From the NCBI RefSeq assembly GCF_041051975.1, contig NZ_CP163435.1, positions 7,667,001-7,731,000 on the forward strand: 64,000 nucleotides of DNA. The letters run 5' to 3'. This DNA is from Streptomyces sp. R21 (GTDB lineage Bacteria > Actinomycetota > Actinomycetes > Streptomycetales > Streptomycetaceae). The position numbers and the translations under genes were made by a program. The notes below the pieces were generated by a model. That model was not told the DNA's origin. It worked only from the letters and a program-made list of their open reading frames with translations, and did no database searches. Positions 40,100 through 48,842 of this stretch are shown one piece after another. The stretch's first letter is position 1; every line of letters begins with the position of its first letter.

Positions 40100-41463
40100 C
40101 GTCCCTCGTACTCCTTGGAGATCTTCTCGGCGAGTTTCTGGGACTTCCTCAGGGCCGAGTCGACGGACTGGCGTCCGGCGATGGCCGCGCTGATCTCCTG
40201 GGAGACCCTGGTGCCGAGATCGGTGAACTCGGGGATGCCGACGAACTGGATGCCGGGCGCGGGGCGCGGCTGCACTCCCGGGTCGCGGGGCCGGGCGCCC
40301 TCGATGGCGTCGCGGGTGGTGTCCTCGAAGGCCGCCGCCTCCTTGCGGTACGCGGCGTTCGCGTACGTGGAGGCGCGCTTGCCGGCGGGCACGTTGGACC
40401 AGCCGATCTCGTCGCCGACCAGCTGCTCGTATTTCCTGCCGGACGCCCAGGAGATGAACTTCCAGGCCTTGTCCGGGTTGTGGGAGGCCTTCTGCAGGCC
40501 CCAGGCCCAGGTGTAGAGCCAGCCCGAGGACTTCGTCCTCTCGACCGGGGCGGGTACGTAGCCGACCTTGCCCTTGACCGGGGAGCCGGACGCCTCCAGG
40601 GAACCGGCCGCGGAGGTGGCGTCGTACCACATGGCGACCTTGCCCTGCGTCATGTTGTTCAGGCACTCGGCGAAGCCGGACTGGGCCGCGCCCGCCTCTC
40701 CGTGCTCGCGGACGAGGTCCACGTAGAACTTCGTCGCCTTCTCGAACTCGGGGGAGTCGAGGCGCGCCTTCCAGTCCTTGTCGAACCAGGTGCCGCCGAA
40801 GGTGTTCACGACGGTCGTGAGCGGCGCCATGACCTCGCCCCAGCCGGGCAGACCGCGCAGACAGATGCCCTTCATGCCGGACTCCGCGCCGTCGACGTCC
40901 GCCGCCAGCCTGCCCACCTGCTCCCAGGTGGGACGGGCGGGCATCGTCAGGCCCTTCTTCGCGAAGACGTCCTTGCGGTACATCAGGAAGGACGACTCGC
41001 CGTAGAAGGGCTGCCCGTAGAGCTTTCCGTCGGCCGCGGTGAGGGACTGCCGCATGGGGGCGAGGATGTCCTGCTGGTCGTACGCGCTGTCCTTGCGGAC
41101 GTAGGAGTTCATCTCGTGCAGCCAGCCGTTCCTGGCGTAGATCGGTATCTCGTAGTTGGAGAGCGTGGCGACGTCGTACTGGCCCGCCTGGTTGGCGAAG
41201 TCCTGGCTGATCTTGTCGCGGACGTCGTTCTCCGGCAGCACGGTGAAGTTCACCTTGATGCCGGTCTCCTTGGTGAAATGGGCCTTGGTGAGCTTCTGCA
41301 GCTCGACCATCTGCGGGTTGTTGACCATCAGGACGTTGATGGAGTCACCGCCCGATCCGGCCCCGCCGGCGCCGGCCCAGCAGCCGGAGAGCAGTGGGGC
41401 GAGCAGCGTCCCTGCGGCGGCCGCGGCGAGTGCGCGCGGCCTCCGTCGGCTCTGGGTTCGCAT
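40096..41463 (-). CDS. Polyol/sugar-binding lipoprotein of an ABC importer
   Basis: 455 residues. A lipoprotein signal ends at LLSGC (C28). The mature protein is a cluster B/D extracellular binding protein, with INVLMVNNPQMVELQKLTKAHFTKETGIKVNFTVLPENDVRDKISQDFANQAGQYDVATL, shown in pieces, and GESSFLMYRKD. Neighbours (two permeases and a zinc polyol-type dehydrogenase) suggest sorbitol, mannitol or a similar alcohol. It is the first gene of the operon; the 120 bases before it (41464-41583) hold its control region with no clear promoter. Confidence 0.9.
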   Translation of the reverse strand: MRTQSRRRPRALAAAAAGTLLAPLLSGCWAGAGGAGSGGDSINVLMVNNPQMVELQKLTKAHFTKETGIKVNFTVLPENDVRDKISQDFANQAGQYDVATLSNYEIPIYARNGWLHEMNSYVRKDSAYDQQDILAPMRQSLTAADGKLYGQPFYGESSFLMYRKDVFAKKGLTMPARPTWEQVGRLAADVDGAESGMKGICLRGLPGWGEVMAPLTTVVNTFGGTWFDKDWKARLDSPEFEKATKFYVDLVREHGEAGAAQSGFAECLNNMTQGKVAMWYDATSAAGSLEASGSPVKGKVGYVPAPVERTKSSGWLYTWAWGLQKASHNPDKAWKFISWASGRKYEQLVGDEIGWSNVPAGKRASTYANAAYRKEAAAFEDTTRDAIEGARPRDPGVQPRPAPGIQFVGIPEFTDLGTRVSQEISAAIAGRQSVDSALRKSQKLAEKISKEYEGR

Positions 41464-41583
41464 GGATCACTCCTGGATGTATGGGGAGATTTGGGGCGCC
41501 GCGGGGATGGGCGTGCCCTACGGAGTGGGTGAGTTGGGTTTCCGGACTTGTTTCGGATCCGACCGGTCAGGCCGGTTTGGTTT

Positions 41584-42345
41584 TCAGACGCGGATGACCT
41601 GTGGGCCCTGGAGGGAGTAGCGGTGGGCCTCGGAGGCGGGGAGGAGCGTGCTCGTGACGATCGCTTCCAGGGAGCTGATCTCCGCGAACCGGCAGAAGCT
41701 GACGGCCCCGAACTTGGTGTGCACGCCCGCGAAGACCGTGCGCCGGGACGCCCGGATCGCCTGCGCCTTGACCTCGCTGACGGCCGGATCGGGGGTGGTG
41801 AGGCCGTGCTCGCGGGAGATGCCGTTGGCGCCGATGTACGCCAGGTCGATGACGAAACCGGCGAGCATCTTCGTCGTCCAGTGGTCGACGGTCGCGAGCG
41901 TGCCGGGCCGGACCCGGCCGCCGAGCAGCAGCACCGAGGTGTTCTCGGCCTCGGCGAGTGCGCCCGCGGTGGCCAGGGACGCGGTGACCACGGTCAGCGG
42001 CCGGTCCCTGGGCAGTGCCTCGGCGATGAGCTGCGGGGTGAACCCCTCGTCGACGAAGACCGTCTCGGCGTCCCCGAGCAGTTCGGCAGCGGCGGTCGCG
42101 ATCCGGCGCTTCTCGGGCACGTGGCTGGTGGCGCGGAAGGCGAGCGTCGTCTCGAACCCGGCGCTCTCCACGGGATAGGCGCCACCGTGGGTGCGGCGCA
42201 CCAGGCCGTGGTCCTCCAGGGCGCGCAGATCCCGCCGTACGGTCTCCTTGGCGACGCCCAGTTCGTCGGCGAGCGCGGTGACGTCGACCGAGCCCGCCAG
42301 GCGAGCCGCCCGGACGATCTCCCGCTGGCGCTCCTCCGCGGTCAT
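41584..42345 (-). CDS. DeoR/GlpR family transcriptional regulator
   Basis: 253 residues. The DeoR HTH (about 4-55: RQREIVRAARLAGSVDVTALADELGVAKETVRRDLRALEDHGLVRRTHGGA, in pieces) precedes the sugar-phosphate-binding DeoRC domain with VFVDEGFTPQLIAEALP and LLGGRV. DeoR proteins respond to phosphorylated sugars. The ATG is preceded by GAGG; in-frame GTG codons lie just upstream. It lies before the polyol ABC operon on the same strand and most likely controls it. Confidence 0.88.
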   Translation of the reverse strand: MTAEERQREIVRAARLAGSVDVTALADELGVAKETVRRDLRALEDHGLVRRTHGGAYPVESAGFETTLAFRATSHVPEKRRIATAAAELLGDAETVFVDEGFTPQLIAEALPRDRPLTVVTASLATAGALAEAENTSVLLLGGRVRPGTLATVDHWTTKMLAGFVIDLAYIGANGISREHGLTTPDPAVSEVKAQAIRASRRTVFAGVHTKFGAVSFCRFAEISSLEAIVTSTLLPASEAHRYSLQGPQVIRV

Positions 42346-42538
42346 GGTCACCACCTCGTTCCCACCTGTGCCGCTCGCCCGTTCGGGCTCTGTGGGAATG
42401 TTTCTACAGCGGTCACGGGGCACTGACCAGGTCTGTTGCAGGACCGATGGTGCCCGTATGGGCCCGTTTCGCCGGGCGGCTGCCCGCGGCGGACCTGGGG
42501 CGGATCCCGGATCGGGCAGAGCCCGTGCCCGAACAGCG

Positions 42539-42571
42539 GGGCGGGCGGGCCCGTTCGGTGCCCGCCCGCCC
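42539..42571 (-). terminator. Terminator after the uronate dehydrogenase gene
   Basis: Perfect 12-bp stem GGGCGGGCGGGC/GCCCGCCCGCCC with a 9-base loop, 23 bases beyond the udh stop. The remainder of the gap down to 42346 shows no gene. Confidence 0.75.
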
Positions 42572-42594
42572 TGTCGGTCGCTTCCCGCGCCGCG

Positions 42595-43419
42595 TCAGTA
42601 CGGCCAGATCGGCGGGTTCACGGTGAAGTGCCCGCCCAGGTGTGCGTGCTCGGGATTGTCCGAGTCGAGCTCGCCGTGTTCCGCGATCAGCTTCTCGGCG
42701 TACGGCTCGGAGTCGTCCTGCGGTTCGTAGCCGAGCGCCCGGGCCGTGGAGAGGTCCCACCACAGGCGGGTGTTGGCCGAGGAGCCGTAGACGATCGTGT
42801 GCTGTACGTCCTCGGCGGTCAGGGCCGCGTGGAAGAGGCGGGCGCCGTCGGCGGGGCTCATCCAGACGGACAGCATGCGCACGCCGGTCGGCTCCGCGAA
42901 GCAGGAGCCGATACGGACCGAGACCGTCTCCAGGCCGTGCTTGTCCCAGTAGAACTGCGCCAGGTCCTCGCCGAAGGACTTGGAGAGGCCGTAGAAGGTG
43001 TCCGGGCGGTGCGGGGTGTCGATGGGGATCAGCGCGTCCGGGGCGATCGGCGCGGGGCCCTCGGGGTGCGGTGTGAAGCCCACGGCGTGGTTGGAGGAGG
43101 CGAAGACGATCCGGCGTACGCCCTCCTGGCGTGCCGCCTCGTACAGGTTGTACGTCCCCTCGATGTTCGCCTTGAGGATCTTCTCGAACGAGGCCTCCAG
43201 GGAGATGCCCGCCAGGTGGATGATCGCGTCGACACCGCGGACCGCCTCGCGCAGCGCCTCCTTGTCCCCGAGATCCGCCGCGATCGCGTCCGGCTCGCCC
43301 TCGATGGGGAGCAGGTCGAGAAGCCGCAGCTCGTAGCCGTACTGCGGCAGCAGGCCCCGCATCAGGGTGCCGAGTCCGCCGGCGGCGCCGGTGAGCAGAA
43401 CGGTGCGGGGAGCGGGCAT
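42595..43419 (-). CDS. udh: Uronate dehydrogenase (NAD-dependent)
   Basis: 274 residues of the extended SDR type. The GAAGGLG nucleotide motif (11-17) precedes D35, which fits NAD preference. S109, Y143 and K147 (FASSNHAVGF, FYGLSKSFGE) are the catalytic residues. RIGSCFAEPTGVRMLSVWMSPAD and HTIVYGSSANTRLWWD match uronate dehydrogenases, which oxidise galacturonate or glucuronate to the aldarolactone, the first step of the oxidative uronate route. AAGGAG precedes the chosen ATG. It is divergent from kdgD, with matched promoters between. Confidence 0.88.
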   Translation of the reverse strand: MPAPRTVLLTGAAGGLGTLMRGLLPQYGYELRLLDLLPIEGEPDAIAADLGDKEALREAVRGVDAIIHLAGISLEASFEKILKANIEGTYNLYEAARQEGVRRIVFASSNHAVGFTPHPEGPAPIAPDALIPIDTPHRPDTFYGLSKSFGEDLAQFYWDKHGLETVSVRIGSCFAEPTGVRMLSVWMSPADGARLFHAALTAEDVQHTIVYGSSANTRLWWDLSTARALGYEPQDDSEPYAEKLIAEHGELDSDNPEHAHLGGHFTVNPPIWPY

Positions 43420-43477
43420 CCTCGGGTCTCCTTGGATCGAACAGCCGCATCTGTGTACGGCATTCACATTCTTGGAC

Positions 43478-43507
43478 ACGCTAAGGATCGCCGCAGTGGT
43501 CCGTCAA
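43478..43507 (-). promoter_or_regulatory. Promoter of uronate dehydrogenase gene
   Basis: Reading on the minus strand: -35 TTGACG (43507-43502), 18 bases, -10 TAGCGT (43483-43478). This is close to the main Streptomyces sigma consensus and has the same spacing and -10 as the divergent kdgD promoter. Confidence 0.6.
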
Positions 43508-43577
43508 GTGTCCCGCGCGCGGGCGCCACTGTCTCGTGGAGGTGGGGAATCCGCTCCTGCGGCGCGCGTTTGTGCGC

Positions 43578-43607
43578 TTGACCGGCCCCAAGAGAGCGCT
43601 TTAGCGT
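43578..43607 (+). promoter_or_regulatory. Promoter of 5-dehydro-4-deoxyglucarate dehydratase operon
   Basis: -35 TTGACC (43578-43583), 18 bases, -10 TAGCGT (43602-43607). AGAGCGCTTT, a near-palindrome like LacI-family operators, covers the spacer up to the -10. The kdgD start is about 90 bases further on. Confidence 0.6.
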
Positions 43608-43703
43608 AGGCGCGTTCAGAAATATGGACATGGATCAGAAACGTGCACTGGCATGAGGGCCGGCCCGTGCGTGCGCGCCTGTCAGGCCTGTTAGGGAGAG
43701 CCC

Positions 43704-44663
43704 GTGACGTCAGCCCCTCTCGCCGCCCGGCTCAGCGTCCCCAGCGGGCCGCTGTTCTTCCCCGTCACCGCCTACGGCCCCGACGGCGCCGTCGACCTCG
43801 ACGTCTACCGCGCTCATGTGCGGCGCGGCGTCGACGCCGGGGCCGCCGCCGTCTTCGCGTGCTGCGGCACCGGCGAGTTCCACGCGCTCACGCCCGAGGA
43901 GTTCCAGAGCTGCGTGCGGGCCGCCGTGGAGGAGACGGCGGGGCGGGTGCCCGTCGTCGCGGGTGCGGGGTACGGGACCGCGCTCGCCGTCCGGTACGCC
44001 CGGCTCGCCGAGGACGCCGGGGCCGACGGGCTGCTCGCCATGCCGCCGTATCTCGTCGTCGCCGGGCAGGAAGGGCTGCTGCGGCACTATCGGGAGCTGG
44101 CCGGGGCGACTTCTCTGGACATCGTCGTCTATCAGCGCGACAACGCCGTGTTCACGCCCGAGACCGTGGTCGAGCTGGCGCGCACGGAGGGGGTCATCGG
44201 GTTCAAGGACGGCGTCGGCGATCTTGATCTGATGCAGCGGATCGTGAGTGCGGTGCGCAGCGAAGTCCCGGGGGACTTCCTGTACTTCAACGGGTTGCCC
44301 ACCGCGGAACTGACCGGGCTCGCCTATCGGGGCATCGGGATCACGTTGTACTCCTCCGCCGTGTTCTGCTTCGCGCCCGAGATCGCGTTGGCCTTCCATC
44401 AGGCCCTCAACGCCGGGGACGATGCCGGGGACGCGGTCGTGAACCAGCTGCTCGACGGGTTCTACCGGCCCTTCGTCGACCTGCGCGCGCAGGGGCGCGG
44501 GTACGCCGTCTCGCTGGTCAAGGCCGGGGTGCGGTTGCGGGGGCTCGACGTGGGAGAGGTGCGGCCGCCGTTGCATGAACCGGCCGAGGAGCATGTGAAG
44601 CAGCTCGCGCAGTTGATCGAGCGCGGGTACGCGCTCCTCCAGCTCCAGAAGGAGGGGATGTGA
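43704..44663 (+). CDS. kdgD: 5-dehydro-4-deoxyglucarate dehydratase
   Basis: 319-residue member of the DHDPS/aldolase fold that converts 5-dehydro-4-deoxy-D-glucarate to 2-oxoglutarate semialdehyde with loss of water and CO2. Landmarks are CCGTGEFHALTPEEF (about 53-67), Y143 in VVYQRDNAVF and the Schiff-base K168 in GFKDGVGD. The YQRDN form is that of KdgD and not DapA. It acts downstream of uronate dehydrogenase, which lies just across the divergent promoter. The GTG start follows GGGAGAG. It overlaps the next gene by four bases (GTGA). Confidence 0.92.
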   Translation: MTSAPLAARLSVPSGPLFFPVTAYGPDGAVDLDVYRAHVRRGVDAGAAAVFACCGTGEFHALTPEEFQSCVRAAVEETAGRVPVVAGAGYGTALAVRYARLAEDAGADGLLAMPPYLVVAGQEGLLRHYRELAGATSLDIVVYQRDNAVFTPETVVELARTEGVIGFKDGVGDLDLMQRIVSAVRSEVPGDFLYFNGLPTAELTGLAYRGIGITLYSSAVFCFAPEIALAFHQALNAGDDAGDAVVNQLLDGFYRPFVDLRAQGRGYAVSLVKAGVRLRGLDVGEVRPPLHEPAEEHVKQLAQLIERGYALLQLQKEGM

Positions 44664-45829
44664 AGGCGTCCGCTTTCGTCTATCCCTGGGACGTCAACGG
44701 CGACCCCGACGCCGCCTCGCGCATCGCCTCGCTCGGCGTTCAGCAGGTGACCCTCGCGTCCGCGTACCACTCCACCCGGGCGCTGACCCCACGGCATCCC
44801 CGGCACCGGATCGTCACCGCGTCCCATGCGGCCGTGCTGTATCCGGTCGACGAGGAGCGGTGGGAGGGGCGGGCGTTGCGGCCGTACGCGGCGGGCGGGT
44901 GGGCGCCCGGGGACGCCTACGGTGAGGCCGCCGCCGCGCTCGGCGAGGCCGGGCTCGAGGTGCACACCTGGGTGGTCCTCGCGCACAACTCCCGTATGGG
45001 GGAGGAGTTTCCGCAGACCTCCGTGGTCAACGCGTACGGGGACCGGTATCCGTGGGCGCCGTGCATCGCGCAGCCCGCCACGCGCGCGTACCTGGTCGAT
45101 CTCGCGGTGGAGGCCGGGGTGCGGCCCGGAGCCCGGGGTACGGAGCTGGAGTCGCTGGGGTGGTACGGGCTGGCCCATCTGCACGGGCACGACAAGATCG
45201 GCGGGGTGGGGCTCGGGGACGCGGGGCAGTACCTGATGTCGCTGTGCTTCTGTGCGGTGTGCCTCGACGGTTATGCGGAACACGGGGTTGCCGGGGAGGC
45301 GTTGGGCGCCGCCGTTCGGGAGGCGTTGGAGTCCGTGTGGCGGGGGGCGCCGTCCGACGGGGGCTGGGCGGGGGTCGAGAAGCTGCTCGGGGGTGAGGTG
45401 GCGGGGGGCACGCGCGCGTGGCGTGACGGGGTTGCGCGGGGGCTTCAGGAGGCGGCGGTCGCGGCTGTGCGGGCGGCTGCGCCGGGCGGGTTCCAGGTGG
45501 TGCTGCATGCGGATCCCGTGTCCTACCACTGCGGGGCCAACGCGGGTGTCGAGCCGGGGCACATCCTCTCCGTGGCGGACGGGGTGGTCGTGCCGTGCAC
45601 CGGTGGGGCGTCGCTGTTGGCGCCGTTCGCGGAAGCGGGGGCCGATGGCGCCGTCCTCGCCGCCAACTTCACCGTCGTCTCCGGGATGGGGGGCCGGCCG
45701 GGCATGCTCGCGTCCGACGCCTCGCGTGCGGCGGCCCTGGGTGCTACGGAACTTCGGCTGTATCACGCCGGGTTGGCGTCGGATGCGGACCTGGAGGGTG
45801 TGCGGTCTGTGCTGGCTGGGGTGGGCTGA
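44660..45829 (+). CDS. Unknown Ala-rich protein coupled to kdgD
   Basis: 389 residues, no signal peptide or membrane span. Alternating strands and helices (ASAFVYPWDVNGDPDAASRIASLGVQQVTLAS, EAGLEVHTWVVLAHNSRMG, GFQVVLHADPV) suggest a TIM-barrel-like fold. HLHGHDKIGG (about 175) and CFCAVC (about 197-202) could hold a metal or substrate. It overlaps kdgD by GTGA, so it is made with that enzyme. Pathway steps missing in the window (lactone opening, dehydratase, semialdehyde oxidation) are candidates, or it may be a glycoside-hydrolase-like enzyme. Function unknown. Confidence 0.75.
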   Translation: MKASAFVYPWDVNGDPDAASRIASLGVQQVTLASAYHSTRALTPRHPRHRIVTASHAAVLYPVDEERWEGRALRPYAAGGWAPGDAYGEAAAALGEAGLEVHTWVVLAHNSRMGEEFPQTSVVNAYGDRYPWAPCIAQPATRAYLVDLAVEAGVRPGARGTELESLGWYGLAHLHGHDKIGGVGLGDAGQYLMSLCFCAVCLDGYAEHGVAGEALGAAVREALESVWRGAPSDGGWAGVEKLLGGEVAGGTRAWRDGVARGLQEAAVAAVRAAAPGGFQVVLHADPVSYHCGANAGVEPGHILSVADGVVVPCTGGASLLAPFAEAGADGAVLAANFTVVSGMGGRPGMLASDASRAAALGATELRLYHAGLASDADLEGVRSVLAGVG

Positions 45830-45856
45830 TCCGGGCTGAGGTCCGTGTCGCCTGCC

Positions 45857-46013
45857 GCCGGTGGGGGGTCGGGGCCGTGTCGGTACATCCGCCCGTCGCG
45901 TACGTGGTCACCTCTGTTCGCCGGATCAGTTCGACTTCGCTCTGACCACGTACGCGACGGGCATTTGATGTACCGGCACGGCCCCTTCCGTGCGTGGGCG
46001 GCTGCGGGCTGTC
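45857..46013. repeat. Long inverted-repeat element, copy B
   Basis: Arms 45871-45910 and 45943-45985 pair over about 40 positions (GGGGCCGTGTCGGTACAT at the outside, GCGTACGTGGTCA at the inside) with a small bulge and a 32-base loop. Outer parts and flanks match copy A at 20267-20428; the inner arm GCGTACGTGGTCA and the loop do not. It follows directly after the unknown gene at 44660-45829. Confidence 0.72.
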
Positions 46014-46019
46014 TTACCT

Positions 46020-46060
46020 GCGGGCAATCGTGCCGCTGGGGCGGCACGGGTGGGCGCAGG
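46020..46060. repeat. Dispersed Streptomyces intergenic repeat with hairpin
   Basis: GCGGGCAATCGTGCCGCTGG with the hairpin GTGCCGC-TGGG-GCGGCAC (46030-46047), followed by GGGTGGGCGCAGG. I recognise this as a sequence common between Streptomyces genes. It may work as terminator for the gene at 44660. The rest of 46061-46161 shows no gene. Confidence 0.55.
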
Positions 46061-46161
46061 CGGCGCCTCGATAGCGCCGAGTTGCGCGGCCCACCCCCGC
46101 TCAGCACCGACCCCGGGTGACAAGGAAACAAGGGGTGACCGGGGTTTGCCCGCCCGGGCGG

Positions 46162-47352
46162 CTACCCCACGGGCACCCCGCCGTTGCGCAGCAGGGGTCG
46201 GAGGGTTGTCAGGGCGGTGAGGGACAGGAGGGGGAGGAGGAGGCGGTAGTCGAGGAGTTCGATGAGGGCCGCGCCTAGGGCCAGCCCCACGGCGTTCGGC
46301 GCGAAGAGCAGCGTGTTCGCGGTGGCGGCGGTACGCCCGACCAGCTCCGCCGGAGTCTCCCGCTGGACCGCGGTGAAGGTGGCGATGAGGACGCAGGGGA
46401 GACCGACGCCCCCGGCCGCGCTGCACGCGAGGACCACCGCGTCGCAGGGCACCGCGCGCAGCGCCACGGCCACCGCCGTGAGGGCGATGCCGTACGCCGC
46501 GAAGCGATGTTCGCCGAGGCGCCGCATGAGGGGCCCCGCGGCGAGGCCGACGGCCACGGACCCGGCGCCCTGGACGACGTAGAGGAGACCGACGTACGCG
46601 GGGCTGTGCCCGAGGCCCTCGGCGACGGCGTAGATCGCCGCCCCGTTGACCCCGGCGCAGAGCATCGTGCCGGCGCCGGCCGTCACCAGCGGCCGCAGGT
46701 GGCGGTGGCCCCGCAGGAAGCGGACGCCCGCCGCCGTCCGCTCGCGCCAGGCCGCGGTGTCCCGGGGAGGCGGGGGCTCGTGGACGCGCAGCATGGCGTA
46801 CAGGCCGGCCGCCAGTGCGAACGTGACCGCGTCCAGCAGCGCCACCCGCGCGCCGCCGTACGCCGCGTACAGGCCCGCGCCGGCGAGCGGGGCCACCAGC
46901 TTCATGCCCTCGTTGGCCGTCATGCGCAGCCCGTTGAAGTCGCCGAGGAGGCGTTTGTCTACGGCCGAGGCGATCAGCGCCGACTCCGCCGCGTCGTGGA
47001 CGACGCCCCCGGCCCCGTACACCAGGAGCACGGCGAAGAGGATCCACAGCCGTCCCGGGCTGTCGACGGCGAAGAGGGTCAGCAGGAGTCCGGCCAGGGC
47101 CAGGTTCGTGAGGATGAGGAGCGGGCGGCGGCGGGTGCGGTCCGCCACCGTGCCCAGGAGCGGGGCGATGAGCGTCGGAGCCCAGAGGGCGAAGGTGCAG
47201 AGGGCCGCGAGGCCGTCGGAGCCCGTCAGGTCCTTGACCCAGATGCCCGACGTCAGCCACATCGCCGACGAGCCGAAGCCGGAGACCACCACCCCGGCCA
47301 GGTACAAACCCGCGTTGCGGTCCCTGAGAACACGCGTCACCGTCCATGTCAT
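46162..47352 (-). CDS. MFS transporter (12 helices)
   Basis: 396 residues with about twelve hydrophobic helices and a cytoplasmic ADRTRRRPLL motif after helix 2 (about 66-75), the MFS motif A region. DFNGLRMTANEGMKLVAPLAGAGLY resembles the enterobactin/macrolide exporter-like (MFS_3/EntS) group. Substrate unknown. The start at 47352 (MTWTVTRVLRDRN) fits membrane topology; a longer start 15 codons upstream lacks conservation signs. Confidence 0.88.
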   Translation of the reverse strand: MTWTVTRVLRDRNAGLYLAGVVVSGFGSSAMWLTSGIWVKDLTGSDGLAALCTFALWAPTLIAPLLGTVADRTRRRPLLILTNLALAGLLLTLFAVDSPGRLWILFAVLLVYGAGGVVHDAAESALIASAVDKRLLGDFNGLRMTANEGMKLVAPLAGAGLYAAYGGARVALLDAVTFALAAGLYAMLRVHEPPPPRDTAAWRERTAAGVRFLRGHRHLRPLVTAGAGTMLCAGVNGAAIYAVAEGLGHSPAYVGLLYVVQGAGSVAVGLAAGPLMRRLGEHRFAAYGIALTAVAVALRAVPCDAVVLACSAAGGVGLPCVLIATFTAVQRETPAELVGRTAATANTLLFAPNAVGLALGAALIELLDYRLLLPLLSLTALTTLRPLLRNGGVPVG

Positions 47353-47444
47353 GGCAGGTGATCGTGGTGCTAAGGCGGCCGTCCGGGGATCGGGCATGTG
47401 CCCTACAAACGCACAGGGCTTGGCAGCGGCCAGGCGTCAGGCGG

Positions 47445-48644
47445 TCAGTCCCGCAGCAGCGCGCACACGAAGTTCTCCTCCACTTCGCGGAGCTTCTTCA
47501 GCAGCTGCGGCTTCGATGCCTGGTTCACCTGGGTGGTGAGGGAGAACGTCAGTGACCGGCTTCCGTCGGGGGTCGCGGCGATCAGCTGGGTGTAGCCGGG
47601 GGTGTTCCCGGTGTGGCCCAGGACGACCCCGCATCGCGTGGCGTAGCGGAAGATCGCGGCCCCCACCTTGTTCTTTCCCGGGCCGGCCGGCTCCGAGGCG
47701 CCGTCGATCCAGCGGCGCTGCTCGTGCAGGGTCGACGGCGAGATCAGCGCCCCGCTCGCGTAGCCGCGGATGAACCTGGTCATGTCCTTCGGGGTGGAGA
47801 CGATTCCGCCCGACGCCCACACTCCCGAGGCGCCGATCAGCTCGCTGACGTCCTCGGGCGCGGCCGACGGCTGGACGTCGTAGCCGTGCATGTACGGTTC
47901 CGGCATTTCAAAGCCCTGCGGGAGGCTGGTGCGGTGCAGGCCGAGCGGACGGTCGACGATCCGGCGCAGCAGCTGCTCGTAGCGTCGGCCGGTGACCGCT
48001 TCGGCCATCAGCGCGACGGCGATGTTGTCGGAGTTGGAGTACTGGTACCGCGAGCCGGGTCGGAACAGCAGCGGTTCGCCGGCCACGAAGTCGAGCAGGC
48101 GGCGGGAGTCGAAGCGGTGGTGCGGATCGGCGGTGATGATCCTGCCGAACTCCGGACTCCTGCTGTAGTCCGGCAGACCGCTGGTGTGCTGCAGCAGTTG
48201 ACGCAGCGACACCGCGTGCCAAGCCTTCGGCAGCTCAGGCAGCCGTCGCCCGATGGTGTCGTCGAGGCCGAGCGCGCCCCGGTCCACGAGCCGCAGTGCC
48301 ACGGCGCCGCTGAACGCCTTCGCCGTGCTGGCGATACGCATGTGGTCGGTCGGTTCGACGGGCCGGCCGCTGTCGAGGTCGGCGACCCCCGCCCGCACGA
48401 TCCGCGACTCGTCGCCCCGCTGGAGCACGGCGATGACACCGGGCGGACCGTCCGGAGCGTGCACCAGCTGGTCGAGCTGTTTGTGCAGGGTGTGGTCCCT
48501 GTCGGCGCCGGTCGAGGCGGTATGAGCCGAGGAGGTGTCGGCCGGGGACGCGTCGGCCGGTGCGCAGACCGGGCCGGCCAGACAGGCGACGGCCAGTAGG
48601 GCACCGGCCGGCAGGCGCAGGTGCGGGACGCGGGGCAGCGGCAT
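47445..48644 (-). CDS. Secreted serine hydrolase (class C beta-lactamase / D-Ala-D-Ala peptidase fold)
   Basis: 399 residues. A signal peptide (LPAGALLAVACLAGPVCAPADA, in the first 32 residues) precedes a penicillin-binding fold with S106-T-A-K109 (nucleophile motif SxxK), Y202-S-N204 (YxN) and HTGN near residue 343. Members include D,D-carboxypeptidases, esterases and class C beta-lactamases; this set cannot be narrowed from sequence reading. CGGGAGATCCC precedes the ATG. Bases 48645-48842 to the next gene hold the divergent control region. Confidence 0.88.
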   Translation of the reverse strand: MPLPRVPHLRLPAGALLAVACLAGPVCAPADASPADTSSAHTASTGADRDHTLHKQLDQLVHAPDGPPGVIAVLQRGDESRIVRAGVADLDSGRPVEPTDHMRIASTAKAFSGAVALRLVDRGALGLDDTIGRRLPELPKAWHAVSLRQLLQHTSGLPDYSRSPEFGRIITADPHHRFDSRRLLDFVAGEPLLFRPGSRYQYSNSDNIAVALMAEAVTGRRYEQLLRRIVDRPLGLHRTSLPQGFEMPEPYMHGYDVQPSAAPEDVSELIGASGVWASGGIVSTPKDMTRFIRGYASGALISPSTLHEQRRWIDGASEPAGPGKNKVGAAIFRYATRCGVVLGHTGNTPGYTQLIAATPDGSRSLTFSLTTQVNQASKPQLLKKLREVEENFVCALLRD

Positions 48645-48842
48645 GGGATCTCCCGGGGCAGGCTGGGGGGCGGGGCAGATTCAGCATCTGCTCGCGCCCG
48701 GCGGGATGCCCGCGCCGCTGCTGCATGCGGCCTAAGCGGCCTCGGGGACGTGCGGTGTGTTTCCGTGTCGTCCGGGAGCGATGAGTTCCGGGCGCGTTTC
48801 GGGTCTGCCTCATGAGTGGAGACGAACTCTGAGGAGAAGCGG

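Noticed and set aside
20267..46013. Insertion sequence or composite transposon bounded by the two inverted-repeat elements
   Set aside because: No transposase inside, the two elements are separate palindromes and not end repeats of one unit, and the 25 kb between them is ordinary chromosomal sequence.
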